64,000 bases of DNA from DATKDF01 sp963752045 (GCA_963752045.1 CAVVWN010000013.1:4819-68818); one strand, 5' to 3'. Counted from the first letter of the stretch, positions 18,136 through 29,506 are shown. A program made the numbers and translations. Notes: generated from the sequence alone by a model not told the origin.

Positions 18136-18342
18136 CTATCCGGTGAACTCGGGCTTCCGGTCCACGAGTGACTCGGCCCACTCACCGGTCTCAAGATCGA
18201 GAACGCGCTCGGCCTCCGCCAGGAGTTGCTGAATCTGCCCGAGGCTCCGGGTGCGTCTCATCTGATCGGCAAGCCCTCGCAGCAGCGGCGCCATCCGTAG
18301 CGACCGTTGAGCCTGTCGCTCGTGATCGTCGAGCGAAGACAT
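18136..18342 (-). CDS. Small hypothetical protein
   Basis: A 68-residue ORF (ATG 18342) with a helical, charged sequence (QIQQLLAEAERVLDLETGEW and ending RKPEFTG). No family recognised. The same frame continues past its TAG to a second stop at 18088, through a peptide shared with the Rrf2 protein, so it may be a truncated gene. It is divergent from the kinase gene that starts at 18550. Coding status uncertain. Confidence 0.3.
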   Translation of the reverse strand: MSSLDDHERQAQRSLRMAPLLRGLADQMRRTRSLGQIQQLLAEAERVLDLETGEWAESLVDRKPEFTG

Positions 18343-18532
18343 GGCGTGTAACGCTGCCGCCCACGCCGGAAGCGAGAATGTTGTGTCCGCCCTTCGTCCT
18401 TCAGGGCCACACGACGAATGGGAATCGACCGGGTCACCGGTCACGATTGTACCTCTCAGACTGCCGGCAGCGCGGATCTCGCCCCTGCTGCCTGAACGCC
18501 CAGGGGCTCCCGTGGGCATCTGGCCCCGAGCA

Positions 18533-18538
18533 TATAAT
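18533..18538 (+). promoter_or_regulatory. Consensus -10 box of kinase gene
   Basis: A perfect TATAAT lies 11 bases before ATG 18550. No Shine-Dalgarno sequence is present, so the transcript is probably leaderless or nearly so. No good -35 box is visible at the expected distance. Confidence 0.55.
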
Positions 18539-18549
18539 CGCGACACCTC

Positions 18550-21210
<2,661 letters not shown>

Positions 21211-21288
21211 TCGCAGCCGGACAAACCTCCGCACCGGAGCCACCCGCCGCAGCTCGTCGAAGACCTTCGGCTGGCTTGCCGACGCCCG

Positions 21289-22311
21289 CTACCGCGTGAA
21301 GATCGCCTTGGGAACCATGGCGTGGATGCCCTTCGTCCCGTCGACCACCTGCGTGACGACCAGGTCCATCGCGGCACTCGCCAGGAAGTAGGCCTCCTCG
21401 CGCGACATCCCCTTGGTCTCCACGAGGAGGTCGAGCATCTCACGGGTGGCGATCACCGTCGCGTCTTCGAGATCCTCCGCCAGCCCCATGGTGATGTAGT
21501 GGGTCGCCGTCTCGGCCCGCGGCCATTTCAGGCGACGTCCCTTGTGCAACACCACCTGGATCTCGCCGGTGAGTGACGTCTCGACGGCCGTCCCGCTCAC
21601 CTCGCCGTACCCCTGAATGGCGTGCCCGTCACCGACCGAGAGCAGTGCACCGGCCACATGCACCGGAAGGTACAGCGTGCTCCCCGCCCCGAGGTCGCGG
21701 TTGTCGAAGTTTCCGCCGAACACGTTGGGCGGTCCACTGGACACGCGTCCCATCCCAGCCGGCGGTGCGACACCAATCACCCCCCAGAACGGCGTGGCCG
21801 GAATCTCGATGCCCGGCGCGAACAGGACCACGCTTCGCGCCACGTCGAGCCAGGTGACGCGGTGCTTCTCGTACGGGAATTCGTCTGGCAGGAGCCCGTA
21901 GTCCGGGCCGAATCCCTGCCCGGCGATGGGAAGCCGCAACTCGACCGACCGGATCCGGATCTCGAGCATGTCCCCGGGCTCGGCGTCGCGCACCATGATC
22001 GGACCGTTCAACGTGTGATCGCCGCGATTGGTCGCCTCGACCCCGTCGAAGACGGCATTGAGCTCCGGCGGAATCCGGTCTGCCGGCACACCGAGCGCCT
22101 CGAACCAGCGTGGATTCCCCGTGGCCGTCTCCAGCCGCACGATGTCTCCGGAGTCGATCGTGAGCACCGGCGTGAGCGTGGCGTCGAAGAAGTTGCGGTG
22201 CACCGTCGCAGGCGTGGCCTTGAGCTCGTGAATCGTGGGCGCGCGCTGGGCGCCCGCGATCGCGGGCAGAGCCAGCAGCAGGAGGTATCGAGCGTGAAAT
22301 ACGGATCGCAT
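21289..22311 (-). CDS. Exported acetamidase/formamidase family protein
   Basis: 340 residues with a signal peptide (MRSVFHARYLLLLALPAIAGA) and AGGAG 6 bases upstream of the ATG. The rest matches the FmdA/AmdA family: a beta-rich fold with VRLETATGNPRW, RNFFDATLTPVL, GGNFDNRDLGAGSTLYLPVH and DGHAIQGYGEVSGTAVE. Family members hydrolyse formamide, acetamide or related short amides to ammonia and the acid. The exported acidobacterial versions have no established substrate. It lies between two convergently arranged kinase-propeller genes. Confidence 0.85.
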   Translation of the reverse strand: MRSVFHARYLLLLALPAIAGAQRAPTIHELKATPATVHRNFFDATLTPVLTIDSGDIVRLETATGNPRWFEALGVPADRIPPELNAVFDGVEATNRGDHTLNGPIMVRDAEPGDMLEIRIRSVELRLPIAGQGFGPDYGLLPDEFPYEKHRVTWLDVARSVVLFAPGIEIPATPFWGVIGVAPPAGMGRVSSGPPNVFGGNFDNRDLGAGSTLYLPVHVAGALLSVGDGHAIQGYGEVSGTAVETSLTGEIQVVLHKGRRLKWPRAETATHYITMGLAEDLEDATVIATREMLDLLVETKGMSREEAYFLASAAMDLVVTQVVDGTKGIHAMVPKAIFTR

Positions 22312-22380
22312 GAGTGCTCCTAATCAGTCGTGGATCGGCGGTTCGCACGGGCGAGCCCGTCGGCTTCTTCGAGATCGGTA

Positions 22381-25011
22381 CTACTTCAGCCCCTTGATCA
22401 CGTACAACTGGGCAGACGACCGCCGGTAGCTGTAGGCGAGCGTGCCGTCCGGAGACGCGCTCATGCTGAGCAGGCCGCTGAGGGCCGGCTGCAGCGGGCG
22501 GATGGCCTTCCAGAGCGTGCGACGGCCGGACCCGACATCGACCCGGTCCACGTGCATGCGTCCGGGTTCTTGTGTCCAGACGTACACCGACTGGTTGTCC
22601 GCGCTCCATCCGGCGACATGTTCGTCGTCACGGATGCCGATCGCCGGCCGGCACTCCGGCGTCGCGACGGTGCAAACGACGAACGCACCGGCCGCATCGA
22701 CGGCGATCACGCGCGACCCGTCTGGTGAGATGACATTCCCGCTGGTGGCCGACAGGGTCACCCCGTCGGGGAGCAGTGCGATCGGGTCACGACCAGCCGC
22801 AGACAGCACGTACGCCACCGGTGAGGCCCCGGGGCGCACAACTTGAACCACCAGGCGCCCGTCAGGGAGCCAACCGGCCCATGAAGTTGACTCGATTGGG
22901 CCCATATCCAGAGTCGACGGGCGTCCGGCCCCCGTTGGCACGATCGAGAGTGCCGGCGGCGTTTCATTCGACACAACGAACGCGTTGCGTCCGTCTGGCG
23001 ACAGGGCCAGGCCGTTCCCAGCCGCGATCCGCACGGGCTGTGCGTCCTGTGCGGGCCACGCGTACACGGATCCCTCCGGTCCGGCACTATCTCCGTTTCC
23101 GGTGATCAGCAGCGTATGGTTGCTCGAGAACGCGCTCGTGTTGCTGCCTTCACGCCACGACCGATCCCTCGACGTGACGTCGGACCCGTCCAGGATTTCG
23201 AGGCGCCTCGAACCACGGTCAAACGAGACCAGGACGTCTCCCTGCGGCGAGATGTCGTGCAGCGTGATCGCGCCTGGCGCCCGCAGGACGGTCCGTTCCC
23301 GGCCAGACACGTCGAGACCGAAGATACTCGTCTGCCAGCCGGTGGTCTCCGCCGCCGCAAACCAGACCTCGTCCGAGGGGGTCCATGCCAGCGCCCACCA
23401 GTCGGCAAACGGCCGGCTCTGGGCAACGAACTTGCCGGAACGATCGAAAATCCTGACTCGAACGGCCACTTCCACCTGAAGATCGAAGAAGGCGACGTAG
23501 TTTCCAGAGGGCGACACTCTGGGTGTGGCGAACCTGGCGGGCATACGGCCCCGACTCTTGACCGTCGACACCTCGGCCAGGACCTGCCCAACGGGAAACT
23601 CCATCGTCTGCCGGACGGCGTCGTCGCGCACGACGGCCATCTCGCCGCTGGCGCCAAAGTCGGCGAACAGGGCTCCCTCGAGTTCCGCGCGTGGAGCGCC
23701 GCCGGTGAGGGAGGCCTTGGCCAGGGTGCCGATTCGAAAATAGGGGTTGCCGCCAGTGATCGATGAACCGCTGAGGATGGCGAGTTCCCCCGAACGGGAG
23801 ATGCCGAGCAGGTCGGCGCCCGGGATTTCCAGGGACCGGTACTCCAGGCTGTCCAGGCTGGTCAGGAAGACGTCGCGCTCGCGCCCATCCCAGTCGGCGC
23901 TGTAGACGATGGTGCGGGTGTCTGGCGCGAACCGCGCCGCAAAGACGAATCCGTCTTCGAAGGAGACGGGTGCGTACGTCACCTCCGCGATACCCGCTCC
24001 GGTTGTGCCACGGGCGAAGTACCCCGCGCCCCCGCCCAGGACGAGCGCGGCGGCCACGGCCGCCGCCAGCACGAAGGCCCCGTGCGTGCGGGAAGGGGGC
24101 GTGTTCACCTCGATCGCCGACGCGCCACTCAGTGCGGTGCCCGACGACGATCCAGACAACGCGCCCAGGGCGAAGGCCACGTCGCGCGCGGACTGGAAGC
24201 GTTCGGTGGAGCTCTTTTCGAGGCAGTGCCGGACGATACGCTCGAGTGCCGGGGCGACGTCCTGCCGCAGGCCGGTGAGGTCCGGCGGGTCGTCTTTCAG
24301 GATCGCCGTCATGGTCTCGGCGCTGGTCTCACGCTGAAAGGCGCGTTGGCCCGAGAGCATTTCGTAGAGCACGATGCCGAACGCAAAGAGGTCCGTTCGC
24401 GCGTCCACGGCGTGACCGCGCACCTGTTCCGGCGCCATGTAGCCGACCGTCCCCATCACCGTGCCCGGGTCGGTCATCGCCGCGACGGTCTCGGTGGCGC
24501 CAGAGCCACCGGTGGCCGTGGCCACGGAGCGCGCGAGACCGAAGTCGAGGATCTTGACCTGCCCGTCGGGCAGCAGGAACACATTCTCGGGTTTCAGGTC
24601 CCGGTGGACGAGTCCCTTGTCGTGCGCGGCCGCCAGGCCACGCGCGATCTGCACCGCGCATTCAATCGCCTTGCGTACGGGCAGGGCGCCGTCGTCCAGG
24701 CGCTCACGCAACGTCTGGCCATCGAGAAGCTCGGTCACGACGTAGGCGGTGGCGTGTCCGGCGTCAGTGGTCGTACCGGTATCAAAGATGGCGAGGATAT
24801 TCGGGTGTGACAGCGCGGCGATGGACCTGGCTTCGCGTTCGAACCGTGCCAGCCGATCGGCATCCGCACTGAAGCCGGGCGGGAGCACCTTGACCGCAAC
24901 TTCGCGATCCAACCGGGTGTCCCGCGCGCGGTAGACTTCGCCCATCCCGCCCGAACCAATGTGGCTCACGACTTCATAGGGGCCCAGACGTGTTCCCGCG
25001 GCGAGCGACAT
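22381..25011 (-). CDS. Ser/Thr protein kinase with C-terminal propeller
   Basis: 876 residues. The kinase domain has the GSGGMGEVY loop, Lys41, HRD at 136-138 and DFG near 156, with APEQVRG. One membrane segment (about residues 316-336) is followed by propeller-like blades (SPSGNYVAFFD, LSPDGRNAFVV, SPDGSRVIAVD). The start at 25011 is supported by a TAGAGT box (25021-25026) 9 bases upstream and no Shine-Dalgarno sequence. It shares its architecture with the kinase at 18550, but the propeller sequences diverge. The stop lies 69 bases downstream of the acetamidase start, so the two genes may be read together. Confidence 0.9.
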   Translation of the reverse strand: MSLAAGTRLGPYEVVSHIGSGGMGEVYRARDTRLDREVAVKVLPPGFSADADRLARFEREARSIAALSHPNILAIFDTGTTTDAGHATAYVVTELLDGQTLRERLDDGALPVRKAIECAVQIARGLAAAHDKGLVHRDLKPENVFLLPDGQVKILDFGLARSVATATGGSGATETVAAMTDPGTVMGTVGYMAPEQVRGHAVDARTDLFAFGIVLYEMLSGQRAFQRETSAETMTAILKDDPPDLTGLRQDVAPALERIVRHCLEKSSTERFQSARDVAFALGALSGSSSGTALSGASAIEVNTPPSRTHGAFVLAAAVAAALVLGGGAGYFARGTTGAGIAEVTYAPVSFEDGFVFAARFAPDTRTIVYSADWDGRERDVFLTSLDSLEYRSLEIPGADLLGISRSGELAILSGSSITGGNPYFRIGTLAKASLTGGAPRAELEGALFADFGASGEMAVVRDDAVRQTMEFPVGQVLAEVSTVKSRGRMPARFATPRVSPSGNYVAFFDLQVEVAVRVRIFDRSGKFVAQSRPFADWWALAWTPSDEVWFAAAETTGWQTSIFGLDVSGRERTVLRAPGAITLHDISPQGDVLVSFDRGSRRLEILDGSDVTSRDRSWREGSNTSAFSSNHTLLITGNGDSAGPEGSVYAWPAQDAQPVRIAAGNGLALSPDGRNAFVVSNETPPALSIVPTGAGRPSTLDMGPIESTSWAGWLPDGRLVVQVVRPGASPVAYVLSAAGRDPIALLPDGVTLSATSGNVISPDGSRVIAVDAAGAFVVCTVATPECRPAIGIRDDEHVAGWSADNQSVYVWTQEPGRMHVDRVDVGSGRRTLWKAIRPLQPALSGLLSMSASPDGTLAYSYRRSSAQLYVIKGLK

Positions 25012-25182
25012 CGGCGGGCTACTCTATCAGACGGCGACGCGTGACGGATTCGCACGTGCATCGGGGGAGCGACCCGGTCGGGCGCGATTCCCTCCTCCGG
25101 CACCAGCTCTCGCGGACCTCCAGTCCGCTGAGTTTTTCGGGCCCGGATGCGATATTCCAGGGTCGGGGGTTCACTTCCGGCA

Positions 25183-25311
25183 GCGCGTGCTACGGTCGGC
25201 GTGCCGGTTGGGGTGGGCCACACTACGGCGGCGGACTGCTCGGCCTTGTGCTGATCATCCTGCTGGTCCTCTGGCACACGGGCAACCTCGGCGGTGGCGG
25301 GATGATGCGTG
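25183..25311 (+). pseudogene. 5'-truncated copy of DUF3309 small protein gene
   Basis: About 93 percent identical, by eye, to the last two thirds of the intact gene at 26697-26879 (YGRRAGWGGPHYGGGLLGLV, then VLW and NLGGGGMMR). It lacks the N-terminal hydrophobic start and the stop codon, and runs on into unrelated sequence. It is a duplication remnant. Confidence 0.7.
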
Positions 25312-25344
25312 GAGCGGCCGTCGAGACGGCCGGCAGGCTCGCCG

Positions 25345-26076
25345 CTACTTCTCGGCCTTGCGCGATGAATGGCGGGTCAGCATCTGCTGGAACGCGCGAA
25401 CCGACGCAGGCGCCGTGACCTTGTTGTCTTTCAATACGTCCTTGGCCGTGACGTCCGCGCCGTACACGTCGTGCATATCCTCCTCGTCCGGTTTGATGAC
25501 CACGCCTTTGAGTTCGAGGCCGGCAAACAGGCCTTTGCTGCGCGAGTAGGACAGGATCTGCGCGTTGAGCTTGAGATCGGTTGACGCTCCGGCCTGACGC
25601 CCGACCGGCCCGGCGGCCACCGATGCGTCACCGCCCAGCGTGAACTCGTTCGTCAGCAGACTGGCCATGCCACTCGGGGTCATGAACAGCATCACGAGGT
25701 CCGTGGCCTCGGCGCCGATCTGCAATCCGAAGCTGCCACCGCCGAGGTTGAAGAAGGCCGGCGCGCTCCAGCCGGTCACGGTGCGGCAACTGGCCACGCC
25801 GCGGCCGCCGCGGCCGCCGACAACGAACCCAGCCTTGATGACCGACGGGAACACCGCCACACACTCGGCCTTGTCCAGCAGGTTCTGGGGGATCCCCTCG
25901 TCGGGAGCGGCCATGAGCTCGTTGAGGACCCGTGCCGCCTTCTCCGACTGATTCACCTCATCGGTCACCTTTTGCTCGGCCTGAGACCGTGCCTCCGGGC
26001 TCGCCGCGAGCATCAGGCAGCACGCCGTAGCGGTTCCGACGATCGACGTCATGTTCATGGTCCTGCCTGCGTTCAT
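25345..26076 (-). CDS. SYLF/Ysc84-type lipid-binding domain protein
   Basis: 243 residues with a signal peptide; GAGGAGA lies 7 bases upstream of ATG 26076 (ATG 26058 is the alternative). The SYLF domain occupies most of the mature protein: an N-terminal helix (ARVLNELMAAPDEGIP), then AECVAVFPSVIKAGFVVGGRGGRG, GWSAPAFFNLGGGSFGLQIG and YSRSKGLFAGLELKG. The domain binds phosphoinositides in eukaryotic Ysc84; bacterial exported forms are probably envelope proteins of unknown function. It sits between relics of other small stress-associated genes. Confidence 0.87.
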   Translation of the reverse strand: MNAGRTMNMTSIVGTATACCLMLAASPEARSQAEQKVTDEVNQSEKAARVLNELMAAPDEGIPQNLLDKAECVAVFPSVIKAGFVVGGRGGRGVASCRTVTGWSAPAFFNLGGGSFGLQIGAEATDLVMLFMTPSGMASLLTNEFTLGGDASVAAGPVGRQAGASTDLKLNAQILSYSRSKGLFAGLELKGVVIKPDEEDMHDVYGADVTAKDVLKDNKVTAPASVRAFQQMLTRHSSRKAEK

Positions 26077-26224
26077 GGGTTTGTCTCCTCGGGAAAGCGT
26101 ACGCCACCGGCGAACACCACGGATGTCCCCGATTGCACACACACGGGGGCCCGCCGCCTGGCGGCTGAAACACGCTCTCGAGATTAGAACGCCTTGCCGC
26201 CTGCGAGGCCACGGGCCGACCAGC

Positions 26225-26503
26225 CGTGTCGACCGTGGATTCCTTCGAGGAGGACACGTGCTCCGCACCGGTGGCTTTCACCACTTCCTTGGCGCGCGCG
26301 ATCTCGCCCGCGGTGTCGCAATGCACGGAGAGGAGGGTACCGCCCTGCTGGAGGCGACCCTCGCAGCGCGTGGCTTCGACCTCCGGAATGCCCAAGCCGA
26401 CGAGCGCGCCGGTCAGGCCGCCGATGGCTCCACCAACTCCGAGGCCCGCCAGCCCGGCCATGGTCGGCCCGGCGGCCAGGACCGGTCCGAAGCCGGGAAG
26501 CCC
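26225..26503 (-). pseudogene. C-terminal half of a general-stress (YflT/glycine-zipper type) protein
   Basis: The frame encodes GLPGFGPVLAAGPTMAGLAG, then GVGGAIGGLTGALVGLGIPE, EGRLQQGGTLLSVHC and ATGAEHVSSS. This is the well-known C-terminal portion of proteins annotated as general stress protein with a glycine-rich membrane segment. The N-terminal half is absent upstream and no stop follows at the expected point. It is therefore a truncated remnant. Confidence 0.6.
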
Positions 26504-26696
26504 GCCTCTGCGAGCGCTATTGCGCACACGCCGCCAAGCGGAACGGGCGCATCGTGTGCTCTTGTGCACACCGCACGGGCCCCGCCGCGTGCCATGCTCG
26601 AAGTCGCTGGTTGTGGGCAGCGGAGGGGCGCGTGACGGTTGACAGTTCGCTCCTGCGCTCCGGCCTGCAGACCGTCGGAAGGAGATAGGCACCGTC

Positions 26697-26879
26697 ATGT
26701 CAGTCTTGCTGCTCGTTCTCATATTGCTGTTGCTCTTCGGGGGCGGCGGCGCGTATTACGGCCGGCGTGCCGGTTGGGGTGGGCCACACTACGGCGGCGG
26801 ATTGCTCGGTCTTGTGCTGATCATCCTGCTGGCCCTCTGGCTCACCGGCAACCTCGGCGGTGGTGGGATGATGCGTTAG
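26697..26879 (+). CDS. DUF3309-like small membrane protein
   Basis: 60 residues: a hydrophobic N-terminal helix (SVLLLVLILLLLFGGGG), a short loop with YGRRAGWGGPHYGGG, and a second helix (LGLVLIILLALWLTG), ending in GGGGMMR. It resembles the DUF3309 family of tiny membrane proteins. GGAAGGAG lies about 12 bases upstream of the ATG. A truncated copy lies 1.5 kb away at 25183-25311, so the region has been duplicated and rearranged. Function unknown. Confidence 0.72.
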   Translation: MSVLLLVLILLLLFGGGGAYYGRRAGWGGPHYGGGLLGLVLIILLALWLTGNLGGGGMMR

Positions 26880-26960
26880 AAGCTCACGCGCAGCCCGAGC
26901 TGCGCGGCCCTGGGCCGCCATCGACGTCGCCATCGGTGCTAACCTGATCACCCCAGACAC

Positions 26961-27716
26961 ATGGCCGACCCGCCCATCGTCCTCGAAGGCCGGCTGGTCA
27001 TCAGCCGCGCGCTCGCGCTGCCCGACTGGCACGTCCGACTCGTCCGGCTGACGCCGACCGCGTACGCGGCGCTCGCCGACTCGCTGGAACGCACGCCGGC
27101 AGATCGCCGACCCGTGGTCGAAATCATGAATGCCGAGGCGCTCGAGGCGATCGGCGGATTCAGCTTTCACCAGGGCTGCCTTGGGTACGCCGACCGTCCG
27201 GCGTCACGATCGTGGGGGGCCATCGCACACGACAACCGGCCGGGCACCGTCATCGTCGTGCTCGACGACGTCCGCGATCCGGATAACGTCGGCAGCGCGT
27301 TCAGGTCCGCGCTGGCGTTCGGCGCGCGCGGTGTGCTCCTCGGTCCGGGGTGCGCCGATCCGCTCTATCGAAAGGCCATCCGCACGTCGATGGCCGCCAC
27401 GCTCGCGCTCCCGTTTGCCGACGCCATGCCATGGCCGGCACTGCTCGACGAGCTTCACGCGCGCGGTGTCTCGATCGTCGCGACGACGCCGGATCCGGAA
27501 GCCGAGGCGATCGCACGCGTTGCGAACCGACTGCGCGACACACCGATCGCGCTGCTCGTCGGATCGGAGGGACATGGCCTGTCGGCCGGCGCGCTCGCTC
27601 GCGCGGACGTTCGAGCACGCATTCAGATTGCTGCCGGCGTGGACTCGTTGAACGCTGCGACGGCGGCGGCGATCGCCTTGTACGAGCTCGGGCGCGAGGG
27701 ACATCGCCGCGACTGA
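26961..27716 (+). CDS. SpoU/TrmH family RNA 2'-O-methyltransferase
   Basis: 251 residues. The SPOUT knot motifs are all present: motif 1 LDDVRDPDNVGSAFRSALAF, motif 2 LLVGSEGHGLS and motif 3 DSLNAATAAAIALYE near the C terminus. The N-terminal 80 residues form a substrate-binding domain. Such enzymes methylate the ribose of specific tRNA or rRNA nucleotides using S-adenosylmethionine. The exact target nucleotide cannot be told. Stands alone, with convergent or unrelated neighbours. Confidence 0.9.
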   Translation: MADPPIVLEGRLVISRALALPDWHVRLVRLTPTAYAALADSLERTPADRRPVVEIMNAEALEAIGGFSFHQGCLGYADRPASRSWGAIAHDNRPGTVIVVLDDVRDPDNVGSAFRSALAFGARGVLLGPGCADPLYRKAIRTSMAATLALPFADAMPWPALLDELHARGVSIVATTPDPEAEAIARVANRLRDTPIALLVGSEGHGLSAGALARADVRARIQIAAGVDSLNAATAAAIALYELGREGHRRD

Positions 27717-27877
27717 CCGACCGCGGCGCGTAAACCCTGCCGGCCCGACACGTCGTCCTGGACGATGTGAAGGGGGAGCAGCCACCATGGGAGCCGATAA
27801 TCGTCACGGCTCAAACTCTTGTGGGCTCTACCGCAGGTGTGGGACTGATTCGCCTCGAGGCCGCACCTCCGCGTTGG

Positions 27878-28075
27878 CCCGTCCCGCACGACCTTGAAGC
27901 CGTGGTCGATGTAGCGAAATGACGGGTCGATCCTGCTGCGCTGCGAGCAGCGGCTCACCGTGACCGCATGGCGCCACGCGCCTCCGCGTGACGCGCGCCG
28001 ACGGCCGGAGGCCGGCCCGGTGGGATGGTTCAGGGGCGATGCCGCGTAGTAGTCGGCCGAGTGCCGAACCCATTC
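27878..28075 (-). pseudogene. C-terminal fragment of a formylglycine-generating-enzyme (SUMF1) family protein
   Basis: The minus-strand frame encodes EWVRHSADYYAASPLNHPTG, then RGGAWRHAVTVSRCSQRSRI, then FRYIDHGFKVVRDG. These match the conserved end of FGE-sulfatase-family proteins (GN.WEWV, RGGSW, YGFRVVR). The residues that should precede EWV are missing (a stop is met at once), and there is no family-typical stop after VVR. About 66 residues of a protein normally 250 or longer remain. The rest of 27717-28160 shows no gene. Confidence 0.55.
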
Positions 28076-28161
28076 GGTTCACCCCGTGTCACCGGCCACG
28101 GGCCAGCAAGCGGCCCGCGACCGCGGCCACGGTGATCTCGCCTGGCCATCCGCGCGGAGCC

Positions 28162-28680
28162 TCACGCGCCGTCGCGCGCAGGAACGCGCCGTACTCGACC
28201 TCGGTGACCGGAGCCGCGCCGAATCGTGACGGGAACCGGCTCCTCCGGGACCGAGAGTGAGCGGGCGCGTTCGCCCCGTCGCACGAGCGTCTCGAGCGTC
28301 ACCGACTCGTACGTGCAGCGGACGAGCTCGTCGACTTCCTCGAAGAGCCAGTGCAGGTTGCAGGCCGACGCCTCGGGACACTCCTGCCCCGGACGGTCGT
28401 GCAGGACGCAGGTGCCCGGCGTGCGAGGACGCTCGAACACGCGCATGACGTCGAGCACCGTGATCTTCGACGCCGGCCGCGCAAGCCGGTATCCCCCGCC
28501 GATGCCACGCGTGCCCACGGCCACGCCCGACCGCACGAGCTGCTGGAACACCTTGGCCAGCGCGCCGCCCGGAATGCGGTACCGCCGTGCCACCTCGGTG
28601 ACCGTCACCGGGCCGTCGCCGGCCATCGCCATCTCGGCAGCTGCATACAGCGCGTAGCGTGTCGAACGCGTGATCGTCAT
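28162..28680 (-). CDS. Rrf2-family regulator, probable iron-sulfur sensor
   Basis: 172 residues from ATG 28680. The winged-helix N-terminal domain is typical (YALYAAAEMA, VTEVARRYRIP, LAKVFQQLVRSG, GIGGGYRLARP). Three cysteines at 91, 101 and 107 (C-x9-C-x5-C) match the cluster-binding loop of IscR/NsrR/RsrR-type members, so it probably senses oxygen, nitric oxide or iron-sulfur status. The C terminus is longer than usual and contains a peptide (PVPVTIRRG) encoded by a 27-bp exact repeat found also at 18097. It lies downstream of, and in the same direction as, the benzoyl-CoA operon, separated by repeat arrays. Confidence 0.85.
   Translation of the reverse strand: MTITRSTRYALYAAAEMAMAGDGPVTVTEVARRYRIPGGALAKVFQQLVRSGVAVGTRGIGGGYRLARPASKITVLDVMRVFERPRTPGTCVLHDRPGQECPEASACNLHWLFEEVDELVRCTYESVTLETLVRRGERARSLSVPEEPVPVTIRRGSGHRGRVRRVPARDGA
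28213..28239. repeat. 27-bp exact repeat, copy 2
   Basis: Identical to 18097-18123. Here it encodes PVPVTIRRG within the C-terminal tail of the Rrf2 protein, in the same reading frame as in the first copy. Confidence 0.6.
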
Positions 28681-28720
28681 CGGAGGCACTCATCAGGGAT
28701 CGGCACGGGTTCGGCGACAA

Positions 28721-28985
28721 GTACGACAGGTACGACGGGTACGACAGGTACGACAGGTACGACGAACCTGATTCTTGTCATCTTTTCTTGATCCTACTGA
28801 GAACGATAGCAACCGCCACTACGTTCCTGGTACCGGTCGTACCCGTCGTACCCGTCGTACCTGTCGTACCTGTCGTACCCGATCGCACCCGTCGTACCCG
28901 TCGTACCCGTCGTACCCGTCGTACCCGATCGCACCCGTCGTACCTGTCGTACCCGATCGCACCTGTCGTACCCGATCGCACCTGT
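28721..28985. repeat. Inverted pair of 9-bp tandem repeat arrays
   Basis: Left array 28721-28764: nearly five copies of GTACGACAG (one GTACGACGG). Right array 28836-28985: about sixteen copies of the complementary unit GTCGTACCC/T, with four 10-bp variants GATCGCACCC/T interspersed. The arrays face each other across about 70 bp of AT-richer DNA that should hold the Rrf2 promoter. The right array ends two bases before the stop codon of the acetyltransferase gene. Transcripts across it could fold into a long hairpin of roughly 44 bp. Confidence 0.9.
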
Positions 28986-28986
28986 A

Positions 28987-29457
28987 TCAATGCTGCCTGA
29001 GTTCCAGATCGAGACACACCCGCTGCGCGATGCGGAATCCTTCGTGCTCGAAGAAGGCGATGAGATCCGGGCTGTCCCAGCGGACCTCGGTCTGGAGCTT
29101 CGGAATCCCGAGACCCAGCAGGTTCGTGCGCAGCTGGTCGATGAGCGCCGCGGCGACACGCCGGCCGCGGTAGTCGGGATGCACGCCGAACACGTCGAGC
29201 ACGGCCGCCGGTTCCATCACGCCGAACTCGCCGTAGTACACGCGCGCCAGGAGGAACCCGACGACGTGGTCGTCGAGCTCCACGACGAGCGAGACGGCGA
29301 TGCCCGTGTCGGCAAACGCCTGCTTCAGCTTCTGCGAGAGAAACTGCTCGCGTCGCCGCCCGACGCTCGCCTCGTCGATGGCGACGATGGCCCCGAGATC
29401 GTCCGGCCTGAGATTGCGAACGAACAGCTCGTCACGGGGTGGGGTGTCGGTGTCCAT
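28987..29457 (-). CDS. GNAT family N-acetyltransferase, last gene of the benzoyl-CoA operon
   Basis: 156 residues. ATG 29457 has AAGGAGAG about 5 bases upstream. The GNAT fold is evident: LRPDDLGAIVAIDEASVG at the start, then VVGFLLARVYYG, and the acetyl-CoA loop in VHPDYRGRRVAAALIDQL, ending with FFEHEGFRIAQ. It lies 50 bases after bcrD and in the same direction. It could acetylate a protein or small acyl acceptor; acyl-CoA synthetases for aromatic acids are controlled by lysine acetylation in some bacteria, so a regulatory role in aromatic metabolism is a reasonable inference only. Confidence 0.8.
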   Translation of the reverse strand: MDTDTPPRDELFVRNLRPDDLGAIVAIDEASVGRRREQFLSQKLKQAFADTGIAVSLVVELDDHVVGFLLARVYYGEFGVMEPAAVLDVFGVHPDYRGRRVAAALIDQLRTNLLGLGIPKLQTEVRWDSPDLIAFFEHEGFRIAQRVCLDLELRQH

Positions 29458-29506
29458 GTCTCTCCTTGGCTCCCTCTGGGCTCTGGGCTCTAGGCTCTCC
29501 AAGTGC

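Noticed and set aside
28836..28985. Possible CRISPR array
   Set aside because: The units are 9-10 bp, directly abutting, with no unique spacers and no cas genes; it is a simple tandem repeat.
28775..29173. ORFs across the repeat arrays giving VVP/RTR-type repeated peptides
   Set aside because: A 9-bp repeat leaves all frames open; the peptides are pure repeat translations and overlap the acetyltransferase gene in antisense.
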